Shown: positions 51,229 to 62,186, counted from the first letter of the stretch. The stretch: 64,000 nt of DNA from Tetramitus jugosus (GCA_937625935.1 OW569384.1:368433-432432); one strand, 5' to 3'. Translations and numbers: made by a program. Notes: generated by a model not told the origin, from the sequence alone.

Positions 51229-54072
51229 ATGAGCTCAGTAGCGATCCCTATGGAGGTTTTGTGCAATATCTTGTCGTTCCTACCGAATAGAAACCTGACA
51301 GAATGTGCCCTTGTTCACTCCGAATGGCACAATGCCTCTCGAATGACCTTTATTCAATATCGTATATCGAAGCGACTGTATGAACAATTGAGACAACAAG
51401 TGGCCACTGCTTATTCAGTGAATTCGGTTGATGATGAAAAGGGTGATAGGATAGATGATGATAGTGATGCTGATGAAACCGATGATGATCACAATCAACA
51501 GAAAGAGGAAAATGGACAAGAGGGAGTGATGGATGAAATGATGAGTGATTTAAATGCTCAGGGATACTTTGCCTTCTTTGTTAGAAATGTCATGTATCCT
51601 ATCCAACGAGCCATCACCAGTCAAAAGAACGTTGCAAGTGGCAAATCAAGTGGTTGTTTTATATCGAGTCCACCGTTGCATTTTCTGATCGATTCCGGTT
51701 TGAATTGTGAGGTACTGTTTGAACATTTGGTGAAAGCGAGCAGGAAGAGATTGGATGAAGTGGATCGTAATGGCAAGAACGCAATTCGTTTATTGTGCGA
51801 GCGATCAAAGGTTTCTCACATGTTTAGCAGAGAGTCCAGCACTGATTTGTTCTCAATATTGGTCGATCATATGAGTTCTTTTCTTCCTCCAAGTGATTAT
51901 AATAGTAGTTATGTGTATCGTCCAGTGGACACAGCAGCTTTCCTCGATTGTTTAGATAACTTGGCAATGAATAAGCGTTATGATTTATTGAAAATCATTC
52001 TGTCTTCCACTTTGGGTAGGAAAGCTGTTGCTTCTTCAACAGAGCCAATGAGTGTGTTATGGAAAGATAAAACATGGGAATTCTTGGATGAACATATGAG
52101 TGAAATTAAAGACTGCATAGAGTTGTTAGTCGAGAATGGTTATGATTGGAATTTGTATCCGTTGAATGCATGCCCTGTTCATATTGAAATCATCAAACAA
52201 ATGATGGAGTTGGGTGTTTGGAATAGTGCAAGAAAGAGTGCAGTCGAGCGGTTGATTCATTCAATTTTGCGTGCTGGGTTTCTAGAGGCATATGACTATA
52301 TGTTCACCTATTTACAGAGATATGATGCCAAAGGTCAAAAAGAGACGAGAAGAAAAAAGATTTTAGAGCTTTTAGATCCCAGAGTATCCTGGATGAACTC
52401 TCTCCATACAGCTGCTGCATCAGGCAAAGTTCCGATGGCGCAATATATTAGAAAACAAAATCCTACTCTAATTAATGCTCCCTATACTGAAGGCTCTTTG
52501 CCTCCATATTCGACACCATTGCTCATACCATTGCATTTCGCAGTGCAGGAAGGAAAGTCATTAGAGATGGTGAAATTCTTGTTTGAGAGTGGTGCTGATC
52601 CAATGGTGACAACAAGAGACAACTTCAACAGCATTCACTTGGCGTGTAAAGTTGGTTGTCTGGAAATATTTGAATACCTAAGGTCAGAAACAGGCGCCTC
52701 ATATCATATCCCATCAACCTCTGTACCTCTAACTATTGTTTCCAATTCGTTTCTATTGGCAGCATCACAACCCAACAACTACAGAATGATCCATTATATT
52801 TTATCCAATCGACCAGATGACATGTCAGCGGATGATATCTTACAAGAACATAACCGATCTGTGAGAAATGTATTGACTTTGATATGTAAGTCAAAGGTAA
52901 CAAATGCGAGAGAGGTATTCAATACAATCAAATATCTATTCTCATTTGGAATTACAAGCACGAAACTGTTTTCGGTGCAGGACGAGATGCACGCCAATGC
53001 GCGTGTGTATGCTCGGACGTTTATGCCGCCGTCAATTGTAACCCTCATGGATTATTATTGTTCATTAGAGAGTCATTTATTACCTATTGTAACATCCATT
53101 GACGGTTCAGGCATTCCATATTTATGTGAAGATACTAATATCATGGCTTACATCTGTGAGTCGGGTGATACAGATCTATTCAAGCATGCAAGGCAAAGTT
53201 CCATTTGGACGTTAGATATTTCAACTCCTATCCATATGTCAAATATCTTGATTGCTGCAGCATTTGGAGGTAATTCTTGCATTATTGAGAATGTGTTGGG
53301 AAGCATCGATCGTAGCGCAAACATAGATTGGTCTCGTGCAATTTGCAAAGCTACACAATCCTTTGTACAACCATCTGAAATTGTTAGAAACATTCAAATT
53401 ATTTTGAAAAGAGCATTTGAGTGTGGTTATAGGAACGATATTCATGGTAAAAAGTGGGTTAATGAGATCTTGGATGATGAGGTGTCCAGTTTCATTCGAG
53501 AGATTAGCGATTACAATCACCAGATTCATATTTCCATTCACATGAATGACATCGAATCAGTGAAGGAGATTCTCAAGAAAAATCAATCAACAGACTGGAA
53601 GTGTCACTCATTGAAGAAGGGCTCTGTTGACAGGCCAAGAACTGCCATTCAAATTGCTTGTTCCTTTGGAAATATGGAAGTAGTTCGACTTCTCATTGAG
53701 TCGGGCTCTTCAATTGATTACATGTGCTTTATGAATGCAGCAGCATCTTGCAACATTCAGCTTCTCAATCTCATTATTCAAAATTTGTCAGAGAGGGGTG
53801 TTGTGGATTTAACGAAACAGCTTGGAAATCAAACTGTATTGCATTATGTGCTCTTAAACTCAAGTGAAATGTACGAAGCAACCATACAATGTATTGCCTT
53901 TCTCATTCGTAGCGGGTGTTTCAAATGTTTATCGATGGCAGATGGTGATGGATTGACTCCTGTTGATCTAGCGCAAATGATTAACGAAAAGATGCACCAA
54001 TATTTGAGTTTTGTGAGGGATATCTATCAGATTCGTCAATTTTCAAATCAGAAACACTTATCCGTGGTGTAG
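51229..54072 (+). CDS. F-box protein with ankyrin repeats (947 aa)
   Basis: The N-terminus has an F-box (about 4-45: IPMEVLCNILSFLPNRNL, ECALVHSEWHNAS), which binds SKP1 in SCF ubiquitin ligases. An Asp/Glu-rich acidic stretch (about 65-105) follows. The rest is ankyrin repeats, many degenerate, for example PLHFAVQEGKSLEMVKFLFE, SIHLACKVGCLEIFEYL and AIQIACSFGNMEVVRLLIES. This F-box/ankyrin combination suggests a substrate adaptor. Intronless in this model. It is the most distal gene with a clear housekeeping-type architecture before the secreted and relic-rich subtelomere. Confidence 0.85.
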   Translation: MSSVAIPMEVLCNILSFLPNRNLTECALVHSEWHNASRMTFIQYRISKRLYEQLRQQVATAYSVNSVDDEKGDRIDDDSDADETDDDHNQQKEENGQEGVMDEMMSDLNAQGYFAFFVRNVMYPIQRAITSQKNVASGKSSGCFISSPPLHFLIDSGLNCEVLFEHLVKASRKRLDEVDRNGKNAIRLLCERSKVSHMFSRESSTDLFSILVDHMSSFLPPSDYNSSYVYRPVDTAAFLDCLDNLAMNKRYDLLKIILSSTLGRKAVASSTEPMSVLWKDKTWEFLDEHMSEIKDCIELLVENGYDWNLYPLNACPVHIEIIKQMMELGVWNSARKSAVERLIHSILRAGFLEAYDYMFTYLQRYDAKGQKETRRKKILELLDPRVSWMNSLHTAAASGKVPMAQYIRKQNPTLINAPYTEGSLPPYSTPLLIPLHFAVQEGKSLEMVKFLFESGADPMVTTRDNFNSIHLACKVGCLEIFEYLRSETGASYHIPSTSVPLTIVSNSFLLAASQPNNYRMIHYILSNRPDDMSADDILQEHNRSVRNVLTLICKSKVTNAREVFNTIKYLFSFGITSTKLFSVQDEMHANARVYARTFMPPSIVTLMDYYCSLESHLLPIVTSIDGSGIPYLCEDTNIMAYICESGDTDLFKHARQSSIWTLDISTPIHMSNILIAAAFGGNSCIIENVLGSIDRSANIDWSRAICKATQSFVQPSEIVRNIQIILKRAFECGYRNDIHGKKWVNEILDDEVSSFIREISDYNHQIHISIHMNDIESVKEILKKNQSTDWKCHSLKKGSVDRPRTAIQIACSFGNMEVVRLLIESGSSIDYMCFMNAAASCNIQLLNLIIQNLSERGVVDLTKQLGNQTVLHYVLLNSSEMYEATIQCIAFLIRSGCFKCLSMADGDGLTPVDLAQMINEKMHQYLSFVRDIYQIRQFSNQKHLSVV

Positions 54073-54390
54073 TACCATGCAGGGAGTCAATAAATGGAAT
54101 CGATGTTGAAACTCTGTTGTCTACAGGTCTGCCTAGATTAATTCCACGGTGAATTTCGAGCCGTCGATGTACCAACGTTGGAAACTTTGCACATTTCTTT
54201 GAACAGGTGATAAGACATTTGCGCAAAAAAGATTGCAAGCATTTTTCAGTTTGCCAATCCAACAATTATTCGAAATTCGACAAAAGGTTCGAAGTTCCCC
54301 AATTCTATCGAAGCTATCCATCACATAAATAGGGAGTACTATTCCATCCAGAAAGTACACAACAAACAACTAGCAAAAAACAAGAACAAA
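54073..54390. other. Intergenic region, no gene seen
   Basis: A 318-base gap between tandem genes. The last 60 bases form an A/C-rich leader for the next gene. No structure recognised. Confidence 0.3.
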
Positions 54391-55365
54391 ATGAAAGTTT
54401 TAATGTTAGTATTGATGGCAGTATTTTATTACAGCTCGTTCACTGTCGCTATCGGATATCTCCAAGTTGCTTCTGGTCCTGATTCTACTTGTGCTATCAA
54501 GGAGGATAAGACGATTGCTTGTTGGGGAGACTTGATGTACACTTCACCTACTTCTATTCCAGGAGGTAATGCCAACTTTACTCAAATTGTTTCTGGTGGA
54601 GGAGCGAGTGCTGGTGGAAGTTACATGTGTGCATTAAGACAGGACTCAAGTGTTTCTTGTTGGGGATCTTCATGGTATGGAGAGACTGTAGTTCCAAGTC
54701 CAAACTATGGTTTCACACAAATTGCTGCTGGAGGTTACCATACTTGTGGCTTGAAGATTGATAAGACTATCGTCTGCTGGGGCGCTTCATCCAACAATCA
54801 GATTACTGTACCATATCCAAACAGTAATTTTATTAGAGTGACTACTGGTGCTTATCACACTTGTGGACTCAAGATGGATTCAAGTGTCGTTTGCTGGGGA
54901 CTCAATAGTTATCATCAAACAGAAGTACCAAGTCCAAATTCAGGTTTTGTTTCGATTTCAGCTGGTCAGATGGATGTATGTGGGATCAAATCTGACAAGA
55001 GTATCGTATGTTGGGGTGCTTTCTATCAAACCATTCCAACTCCAAACACCAATTTTACACAAGTATCTCCAAGTCGTACATATTATACTTGTGCATTGAA
55101 GGTGGATCAGAGTATTCAATGTTGGGGTGAAAATCCATACAACCAAGGAACTGTTCCAATTCCCAATTCTAACTTTGTTCAAGTTTCAACTGGTGGATAT
55201 CATACATGTGGTGTAAAGAGTGACAAAGGACTTGTATGCTGGAGGAATAATTCAAATGGAAAGGCAACAGTACCTTGTGATGATAAGAACTGTGCATTCT
55301 GTTCTGCTTCTAATGTTTGTAACACATGTTCAGGAAACTATACATTTGTTACTATTTGTAATTAG
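54391..55365 (+). CDS. Secreted RCC1-like beta-propeller protein (324 aa)
   Basis: A signal peptide is clear (about 1-21, MKVLMLVLMAVFYYSSFTVA). The mature part consists of about seven repeats of 36-40 residues with the core GGYHTCGLKIDKTIVCWG, typical of RCC1/BLIP-II-type propellers; each unit has paired Cys, which suggests disulfide-stabilised blades outside the cell. The last 25 residues are Cys-rich (CDDKNCAFCSASNVCNTC). No transmembrane helix, so probably secreted or lumenal. It is not the nuclear RCC1 itself. Ligand unknown. Confidence 0.85.
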   Translation: MKVLMLVLMAVFYYSSFTVAIGYLQVASGPDSTCAIKEDKTIACWGDLMYTSPTSIPGGNANFTQIVSGGGASAGGSYMCALRQDSSVSCWGSSWYGETVVPSPNYGFTQIAAGGYHTCGLKIDKTIVCWGASSNNQITVPYPNSNFIRVTTGAYHTCGLKMDSSVVCWGLNSYHQTEVPSPNSGFVSISAGQMDVCGIKSDKSIVCWGAFYQTIPTPNTNFTQVSPSRTYYTCALKVDQSIQCWGENPYNQGTVPIPNSNFVQVSTGGYHTCGVKSDKGLVCWRNNSNGKATVPCDDKNCAFCSASNVCNTCSGNYTFVTICN

Positions 55366-55664
55366 ACTTAAGTCACGAATTACTTCTTTGTGAATAAATA
55401 AGTTGGGTGGTTGTCATTTTCCTAGCTGTTGCATGCACTCTTTCTTGAACTTTTTTCACTCCAAAACCATCGTCAGAACTTGCAGTTGATTTTTCCTTGA
55501 ACTATTGAGGACCTTGAATGTCGATCTTCTAAACAATACCAACAGGTGTCAGAGTTCGAAGGCTCACAACAGGATCAAACAGAATAATCTGGTGGAGTTC
55601 ACCACTTTCGTGGAACATTGGATTTCTCAGTTGCCGGTCGAAGAAATTTCCGAGTACACTTAGG

Positions 55665-56392
55665 TTGTTGACAGGCCCGAGTCGAATGAGGTATCCTGAA
55701 TTGGTATTCAACATTGACAGTACCGTGGGGAGCAGATATTTGCTGACATCTCTTCTCCAGAGGCTAATCTCACGATGTTTAATTATTCAAATGTTGGATG
55801 TGATCAGGACGACCATAGACACTTACAAAGCTTCTACGGCCATTAATGGTGTGCAAAACTATCTTGTGTCTGCGATCGCTTATCTTCCATTCTCTCCTCT
55901 CCGAACTGACTTGATGAAGTACTTGTTGTCAAAGAATCCCGAGTTAATCACTCTCGGAGATTTGAATGGAATCATTCGTGATGATCAAAAAGATTGTCCA
56001 ATTATTCAAATGCTCCTCTCTCAATCTTACTCGGAAGAGTGTTTGGAGGATATAAAGTTCTTGATATCAGCAGGAACTTCACTCACACAAGCAGATAAGA
56101 ATGGAAACAATGTTCTTCACTCAGCTTGTCGAATGGTTGATATCAATTTATTGGAGTATCTCTGTCCTGAGAGCTTAATGTTCGAAAGAAACAATAAGGG
56201 CGAAACTCCAATCGAGCTGATATTTTCAGGAAACTCTCATGATGGCGATGTCTACCATTCTTCAATGATGAAACGCTAAAAGATTATCAAACATCGCTTA
56301 GTGCTTTACTGAAAAATGCTTCTGGTAGTCCTCATCTCGAAACAATCCAGTGGCTCCTGAAGAATGGCGACGCGGAAAGAAAGAATGAATAA
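55665..56392 (+). pseudogene. Ankyrin-repeat gene fragment with frameshift
   Basis: An open frame from about 55665 to 56279 has no good ATG but reads like ankyrin repeats (MKYLLSKNPELITLGDLNG, NNVLHSACRMVDINLLEYL, NNKGETPIELIF). It hits a stop at 56279, while another frame continues the same protein style: FFNDETLKDYQTSLSALLKN and TIQWLLKNGDAERKNE, ending in TAA at 56390. A one- or two-base shift near 56250 therefore breaks the gene; a missed intron is the alternative. Upstream (55529-55714) the opposite strand also has a coding-like frame ending TPVGIV, so the locus looks rearranged. Confidence 0.45.
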
Positions 56393-56924
56393 CAAAGAAG
56401 ATACCTTCTCTCCTAATCCATAGCTCCAAAATTGGAATGGAAGAGAAATGCAGAAGCAGTGACACACCATGTTACTGCTTTTCTTGTCGTAGATGAAAAC
56501 ATCCGGGCACACTCCATTACAACGAAATGAAAAAGTTTTGGGACTCTTCGCAACAGATTTGCCATCACGATATTGCCCAGGATTGGAACGCGATTTTGCT
56601 TTTTGGATCGTGCTTGCCGAAAATATTCCAAGGGACACAATCACTTTTTCTGTGGCCAAGCCGAAACGATTTATATGGATAGTAACGATGTGATGTGGTT
56701 GGTATAGGGCTTTGGATATCACTCATTGGTAATGATTCTTGAAAGCTTGTCCCCAATAATGGGTCTTCATCTTTTTTCGAAACTTCTCCTTATCCCCTGA
56801 CAGGTGTTGTTTGTCCTGTGCAGATGAGCTCATTGTTGATTTAAAAGCGACCATTCAAAGGGTTTTGAATCGACAATAACAACAAACTAACATAATCCAA
56901 TCTCAATACATACATATACGAATC
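56393..56924. other. Relic-rich intergenic region
   Basis: Coding-like pieces occur on both strands (minus 56306-56722 with AKSPKTFSFRCNGVCPDVFI; plus near 56540-56697 with CRKYSKGHNHFFCG), neither with good start or splice signals. They cannot both be real, and no gene is called. The last 60 bases lead into the next gene. Confidence 0.35.
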
Positions 56925-59132
56925 ATGTCCACTAACATGAAGAAACATATTATTACTGTGGTGATGACCATTATGGCTTCACTCTTGCTCTTCTCTGTCA
57001 CTTCCATCAATGCACAGTGCATTGGTGTCACTGGTTACATTTCTGCCGACTGCCCTCAAGGAACTCTTCCAAACTCCACAACCATTATTGGATACTTTTC
57101 TGGTGATGCCTTCTATGAAGCTGGAACGAGTACTACCACTATTCCAGGTGCCAGTATCTCTGCAGGTGGTAAGATTGGCAATTACTTCCACTCACAAGGA
57201 GATCTGGTCTTGGACTTTGGACCTTCTTTCGTAGATGATGATGGAATCAATACCATCTCCTTCTTTGCAAAGGTTGAATCTGTACATAACTGGACTGCGA
57301 ATCCAACAGTCCCAGTGGCTACTTTCATGGCAGATGCCGGAACTCGTAGCATCACTGTTCAATTGGTCTCTGCGACCCCCAACATCAATTTGGTTGTCAG
57401 TTACATTTCTGCAGTCAATGAAACAACTACTTTTACTACCACATATGCCCTCTCTACAGATACAGTGTTCCATGAGAATTGGAACAATATTGTGATTGTG
57501 AGAGCCTCTAGTCCTCTAGTACCAGTCGAAGGAGTTTCCATTTTCATCAATGGAAAGTCAACTACTGATGGGATGCTCATTACAGATGGTGATGCACTAC
57601 AGAGAACATTTGCCATTGATGCAACTGGTCACTTGTTTGGAGGTGATTTTGCCTACATTGATGAAGTTTCCGTTTGGAGCAACTCTGTGCTAGAAGTAGA
57701 TGTTCCAACTATTGCGGGTATCTATGCGAATGGTTATTGCACTGGTTGGGAATCACAATATGGTGGTCCAGATCCAATTTTCGCTGCTTCATATGCCAAT
57801 GATGTTCTTACCATTGATGTCACTGTTCCAAAGAACTCATATCAAACAGTGTTGTACAGAATTGACAACACACCTAACCTGAGAGATGTGTGTTTGACAA
57901 ATGCAGACAGTTTTACAACCAGTGCTGGTGCCAGCTGGAAAGATGATCCAGAGCAAAAGTGTAGTCAAACATTCTCTTTGAATCAAACTCTGACTCAAAT
58001 ATACACTGGTGCTGCACCAAATCAGTGGGTTGTGTCTCTTACACAAGGAGGTAGAACCATTGATCAGAGATTGGACATTTATGTCACTTATTCAGTCATC
58101 AACCCCAATGCATGTTACACTGTGTCTTCAAAGGTTACCATTACTCTTCAGACATATCTGACTGCCCAAGCCTCCGCAAACTTTACCACTTTGGATGATC
58201 AAGCATCATTTGCGATCACAAACATGTTCATCAACACAAATGATGAATTGGAAATTGATGGTGCTCTGGTCAGGAAGCTTCCAGGTATCTCATTCAACAA
58301 TATTCTCCTCACTAGGATGGCCAATAGCATTTCGTATACTGGTTCAAGCACTGAGTGTACCTATCCAAATGGAAACTCTTGTGCTCTGACATTCACCAAG
58401 GACTGGAAACTGTTGAACAGTGGCAATAGAGGTGTTGGTGGAGATCACTCTTTGACCTTTAACAGAGTGAATGGTGGTACACTCGAGATTGATTTCACAA
58501 TGAGCTACACTGTTCCAGCCCAACCTGCTATTATCTCAGGAGACACACTCTCCTCTGTCATCTCATTCTCTGCTCCTGATTCACTTTTCAGAACACAGGA
58601 CACAATGCATGTGACAAACCAATTGGATGGAACACCTACGCTGCCAACAAACTACGATTTCACCTTTGTTGAAGGATACTTTTGCTGTGTTCGTTCTCCG
58701 AATGCATTACCCATTTATGGAGTGAATGGAAATGGTTGTCAAAGTGCAATTCTTGGTAGAAACAACATTGTTGAGAAGACACATTTGGTCCTTGGCTCCA
58801 CTGGTCTAACTGTTACACAAAAGGTGATACAAAGATCATATGCTCTGGATCTGGTTTTGAACAACATGATCACAGTGAGCAGAAAACCATTGCAAAATCC
58901 ATTGACATGTGGATTACTTCTCTTCTCCAATTTCACTGATACCACACTTGCTAGATCTGTCAAAATGGTAGCCGACATTGATTTGCGTACAGCCAAGGTG
59001 ACTACCACAAGTGTTCTACGGCTCCAAGACGATGAAACTACCAAATCCAACGACAGTAGCAAGGACAAGATCAATGCTTTATTGATTGCTGTTTTGTCCG
59101 TTGTCTGTTCAGTGGCTTCAATGTGGCTCTGA
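56925..59132 (+). CDS. Secreted surface protein with LamG-like domain and GPI-anchor-like C-terminus (735 aa)
   Basis: A signal peptide spans about residues 5-30 (cleavage near INAQC). Residues 60-270 resemble a LamG/concanavalin-like beta sandwich: NTISFFAKVESVHNW, NWNNIVIVRASSPLV and GDFAYIDEVSVWSNSVL. The rest is Thr/Ser/Asn-rich beta sequence with many NxT/S sites and scattered Cys. The C-terminus has a small-residue, hydrophilic stretch (KSNDSSKDK) followed by a terminal hydrophobic tail (INALLIAVLSVVCSVASMWL) with no cytosolic residues, the layout of a GPI attachment signal. It is the last intact-looking gene before the chromosome end. Confidence 0.82.
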   Translation: MSTNMKKHIITVVMTIMASLLLFSVTSINAQCIGVTGYISADCPQGTLPNSTTIIGYFSGDAFYEAGTSTTTIPGASISAGGKIGNYFHSQGDLVLDFGPSFVDDDGINTISFFAKVESVHNWTANPTVPVATFMADAGTRSITVQLVSATPNINLVVSYISAVNETTTFTTTYALSTDTVFHENWNNIVIVRASSPLVPVEGVSIFINGKSTTDGMLITDGDALQRTFAIDATGHLFGGDFAYIDEVSVWSNSVLEVDVPTIAGIYANGYCTGWESQYGGPDPIFAASYANDVLTIDVTVPKNSYQTVLYRIDNTPNLRDVCLTNADSFTTSAGASWKDDPEQKCSQTFSLNQTLTQIYTGAAPNQWVVSLTQGGRTIDQRLDIYVTYSVINPNACYTVSSKVTITLQTYLTAQASANFTTLDDQASFAITNMFINTNDELEIDGALVRKLPGISFNNILLTRMANSISYTGSSTECTYPNGNSCALTFTKDWKLLNSGNRGVGGDHSLTFNRVNGGTLEIDFTMSYTVPAQPAIISGDTLSSVISFSAPDSLFRTQDTMHVTNQLDGTPTLPTNYDFTFVEGYFCCVRSPNALPIYGVNGNGCQSAILGRNNIVEKTHLVLGSTGLTVTQKVIQRSYALDLVLNNMITVSRKPLQNPLTCGLLLFSNFTDTTLARSVKMVADIDLRTAKVTTTSVLRLQDDETTKSNDSSKDKINALLIAVLSVVCSVASMWL

Positions 59133-59966
59133 TCTTCACGAGAAAAACCAGCAGTGAGCCATCCAGCTGTAGAGACTGTTGAGATATGAACAATGTTGTA
59201 CAAAGGGTAGGATATTAAAACTAATAATAGTTATTCAATTTAAAAGGTAAATATTTTCTCGTTTCGTCGTTACTTCTGCCTCGATATGATTCTCAATGCA
59301 ATGTAGAGGGTGAGGTCCTGTTTTGAGGGGGCTTGATTCGTCTGGGCTTGGTAGGTATGGCTTGTACTCTGAGTTTCTTGCTCTTTTGGCAGGTTGTTCA
59401 TTGGTTGAAGTGTATACCCAACACTTGTTGAAACCAAATGGCGAGTCCCATGTTATGCTGGTTATTATTAAATGAATGGACATCTTCTGTAAATGTAATG
59501 TCCTGACGCATGTCATGTACATCTAATGTCAAAATAAAAACTAATTTTCATTCCAGATGATGATTTGCACTTATGAGGTCATCATCATGAGAACTATATT
59601 GTTTTATTTAGTGAAAAGTTGATGGACAGCTGAGAGGAGAGACTGGAGCAACAGCAGCAGCAGTAGCACATGTAGCATATTTGAGAGATTTGAGAAGGAA
59701 TGAAGAAGAAATTACAAAAAACGATCCATATGGTCATTCTCACACTCCGTAGAGTCAATTGCTAGCTTAGAGAGCTCCATTACTCTCATGGACCATCGGA
59801 CAAATGAATTCCTTGTATGGGCCCCTTGGTTACATCGCAAAACGCGTTAAGACAAAGTCACAGGTCAGAATGAGTACATGAATGGTACTTACTTGGACTT
59901 GAAGTGGGAAATTGTTGAGTACATGGCTTTATTGATTTCAGAGGGTTGCTTCTAAACTACCAAGAA

Positions 59967-60104
59967 TCATTCTCTTCCCAATAACGAATAAACCCATTCT
60001 TTAACAAATTGTTTGTTCTCTCGTGCTTGCTTAGCTGCTTCTAGAGGCTCTTTCAGTGACGCGTTTGTCTGTGGAACCCATTTGTCTTGGTGTTGTTTAC
60101 TCAT
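59967..60104 (-). CDS. Possible small protein (45 aa)
   Basis: An ATG-initiated frame of 45 residues reading MSKQHQDKWVPQTNASLK, then AAKQARENKQF and KEWVYSLLGRE. The composition looks like a real small amphipathic protein. Its start lies 161 bases from a plus-strand small frame at 60266, so the two may share a promoter. No family recognised; it may also be a relic exon. Confidence 0.3.
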   Translation of the reverse strand: MSKQHQDKWVPQTNASLKEPLEAAKQARENKQFVKEWVYSLLGRE

Positions 60105-60265
60105 TGTACAGTTGGTTTGAGTATGAGTTTGCATTGCTACTACACAGTAACTTTGTGATGATTGTGTTCTTAATTGTTGATTGAATTGTTGGTTTCTCGT
60201 TGAAGCGGTTCAACAAATCAACAAATTTTCTAAAATTCAACAAACAACAATAATTCTATAAATCC

Positions 60266-60421
60266 ATGGCTACCCTCTTCAAGTACTTATTCTATCCGGT
60301 TCCTATCCCCTTCTCTTCGTTTGGATTTTTTAACCAGTCATTGACAGATGCTAATAACGGGGTCTGTCTATCACTACTATTGACCCTGTTTGATGCACAC
60401 AACGTTTTTGCTAGTTTCTAA
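60266..60421 (+). CDS. Possible small hydrophobic protein or first exon (51 aa)
   Basis: The leader CAACAAACAACAATAATTC before the ATG matches the leader style of real genes in this window. The frame gives MATLFKYLFYPVPIPFSSFG followed by a hydrophobic stretch LSLLLTLFDAHNVF. It may be the first exon of the transporter-like remnant that follows, but no in-frame splice was found. Confidence 0.25.
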   Translation: MATLFKYLFYPVPIPFSSFGFFNQSLTDANNGVCLSLLLTLFDAHNVFASF

Positions 60422-60451
60422 TGAAGTTGTAACAGGGTAACATTATACAGG

Positions 60452-60586
60452 AGTATGGTACAACAGATGAAATACCTGGGTGTTAAACTTAGATGGAATA
60501 GGATATCCGATGAGACTTTACTACTAATTGGTACTCTGATTAGCACTTGTTGTTGGTTTGTTATTGCACTGTCTCAAATTTATTGA
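60452..60586 (+). pseudogene. Transporter-like exon fragment
   Basis: After the acceptor-like CATTATACAG, 44 codons read SMVQQMKYLGVKLRWNRISD then ETLLLIGTLISTCCWFVIAL. A short basic loop followed by a Gly/Leu-rich helix resembles the loop-helix step of major facilitator transporters. No other transporter helices are adjacent, so this is probably an orphan fragment. Confidence 0.3.
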
Positions 60587-61621
60587 TCTCGTCTGTACAA
60601 CTCAGCTGTCTCACAGGATAGTAATACAGTAATACATGCGTTGCATTTTCATCTCTTTCTTCGCCTGCTGCCCCACCAAACATTTCACTCTTTCAAAGAA
60701 AGTCTGTCTGCTATGGCAATTTTAACTATACCCACATTATCTGTTCATACAAAACATTTCGATGAGAGTTTATTGTCAATTCTACCAATGCACAAGTATC
60801 AGTCCTTTATGAAAAAAAAGAGTGTTGATTGTCCGTAATAAATTGTTTTGAATTTGAGAAAAACAACGAGCATCAAGGGGAAAGGAATACTTACAAGTAT
60901 GCAGTTTTGGGCGATGATGAAAGAAGTGATTCACAAAGAGTAGAAAGTGTTGCTCGCTTCAAAAATAGTCAGTTCATTCAAGAAAACTTACTTGATAACC
61001 ATTGTTAATGTGTAGTATAGGTTTTGACAAAGAGTTGGTTGTGTAAAGTGTATGAGATGGTGTTTACTAACGTTTGTGTTGGTTTTTGTTGGGTGAAGGA
61101 GATCCTTTCTTTTATGCGCATCCCTCATGATGACGTCATCAAGGAAAATGTGTCCGATTCCTTCAATCGTGTTGCAAATATTCTAATAAGTGACACTTGT
61201 TTTTTGTTATTACAAAACGTCTCCTCGACTCCACTACAGTTCAGAATACCATTGTACAACAATAATCATGGCTGAGAACAAACGATACATCTCCAACATA
61301 TAGAAGGGGTCTCCATGGCACAATATCCGACTAACAGGTAATCAATGAATAGAAGGAATAAATGTAATGGACGAACTTGATCCATCAAGCTGTTGTTTAC
61401 CTCCCAAGATCGATAGAAATGCATTGGCTGGCCAACTTTGATTTTTGATAGATAGGAAAAGTCTCTATGTTTTTGATCACTCATATTCTTCTTCAATTCC
61501 TCAGAGAGAACTGGAAGTTGTCTTGTGATCCACAGTTGGTTTGCATTTCTATGGAGATATCACTTGACTCCTCTAAGACCTGATACTTGTTCCACAAGAA
61601 GAGAAACCCTAGAGTTATCTT

Positions 61622-62075
61622 ATGGACCGTCCTTTACAGAAAGCAACACAAGAAAGGAACACCAATCTGTTGCTCAAAGAAACCAAATCAGAGTCCGCTG
61701 AATCGAAGTCCAAGAAGTGTAGCGCAATCAAGGTCCAAAAGGCTTCCGTTGCCAAGAAGATTAGAAGATTAGTGAAAAACAAGTCCCTTTTATTGAACAA
61801 TACACCGATGAGTACGGTGTTGAAAAATGGCGCGTAGCCGATGAAGCGATAGAACTCCTTGAGGGAATAGAGGATGAAGTATCAGTAGTCGGCATCATAG
61901 GAAAAACCGAACAGGTAAATCTTTTGTGATGAATAGACTGTTGGAGGTTGAGAAGGGAGGAATTTACTTGGGTCAGATTGGGTCTTACAAGATCCATTGC
62001 ATGATGGAATACCCGAAACGATACGATGGTGTCTGCAGAAGTATGGGAGCGTCCAGATATTATGTTCACCTCTGA
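61622..62075 (+). pseudogene. GBP/atlastin-type GTPase relic with frameshift in the P-loop
   Basis: A Lys/Ser-rich leader (61622-61790) shifts frame into YTDEYGVEKWRVADEAIELL and SVVGIIGKTEQ; one base is then missing at 61915-61916, after which the sequence continues KSFVMNRLLEVEKGGIYLGQ. Together this is the GxxxxGKS P-loop followed by the MNxLL helix of guanylate-binding proteins. A stop follows at 62073. The G2-G4 motifs are not present in the remaining sequence, so only the start of the GTPase domain survives. The break is described only; no repaired version is given. Confidence 0.5.
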
Positions 62076-62186
62076 CCCCCTCCCTGCCTGTTTTGAATAA
62101 ATTTGAATAACACATTTTCCTGTAAATTCGAACGTTACATTTATTCTCCTACTAGGATTGGGATCAAGAGACATTTGAAAAAATTC

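Noticed and set aside
50894-51232. A 112-codon plus-strand frame in the PNP/F-box gap
   Set aside because: It begins in a GT-rich repeat, is Cys/Phe-rich without pattern and ends at the real start of the F-box gene.
59235-59522. A 95-codon minus-strand frame after the GPI-type gene
   Set aside because: No family, weak composition, no leader; probably 3' flank of the surface gene.
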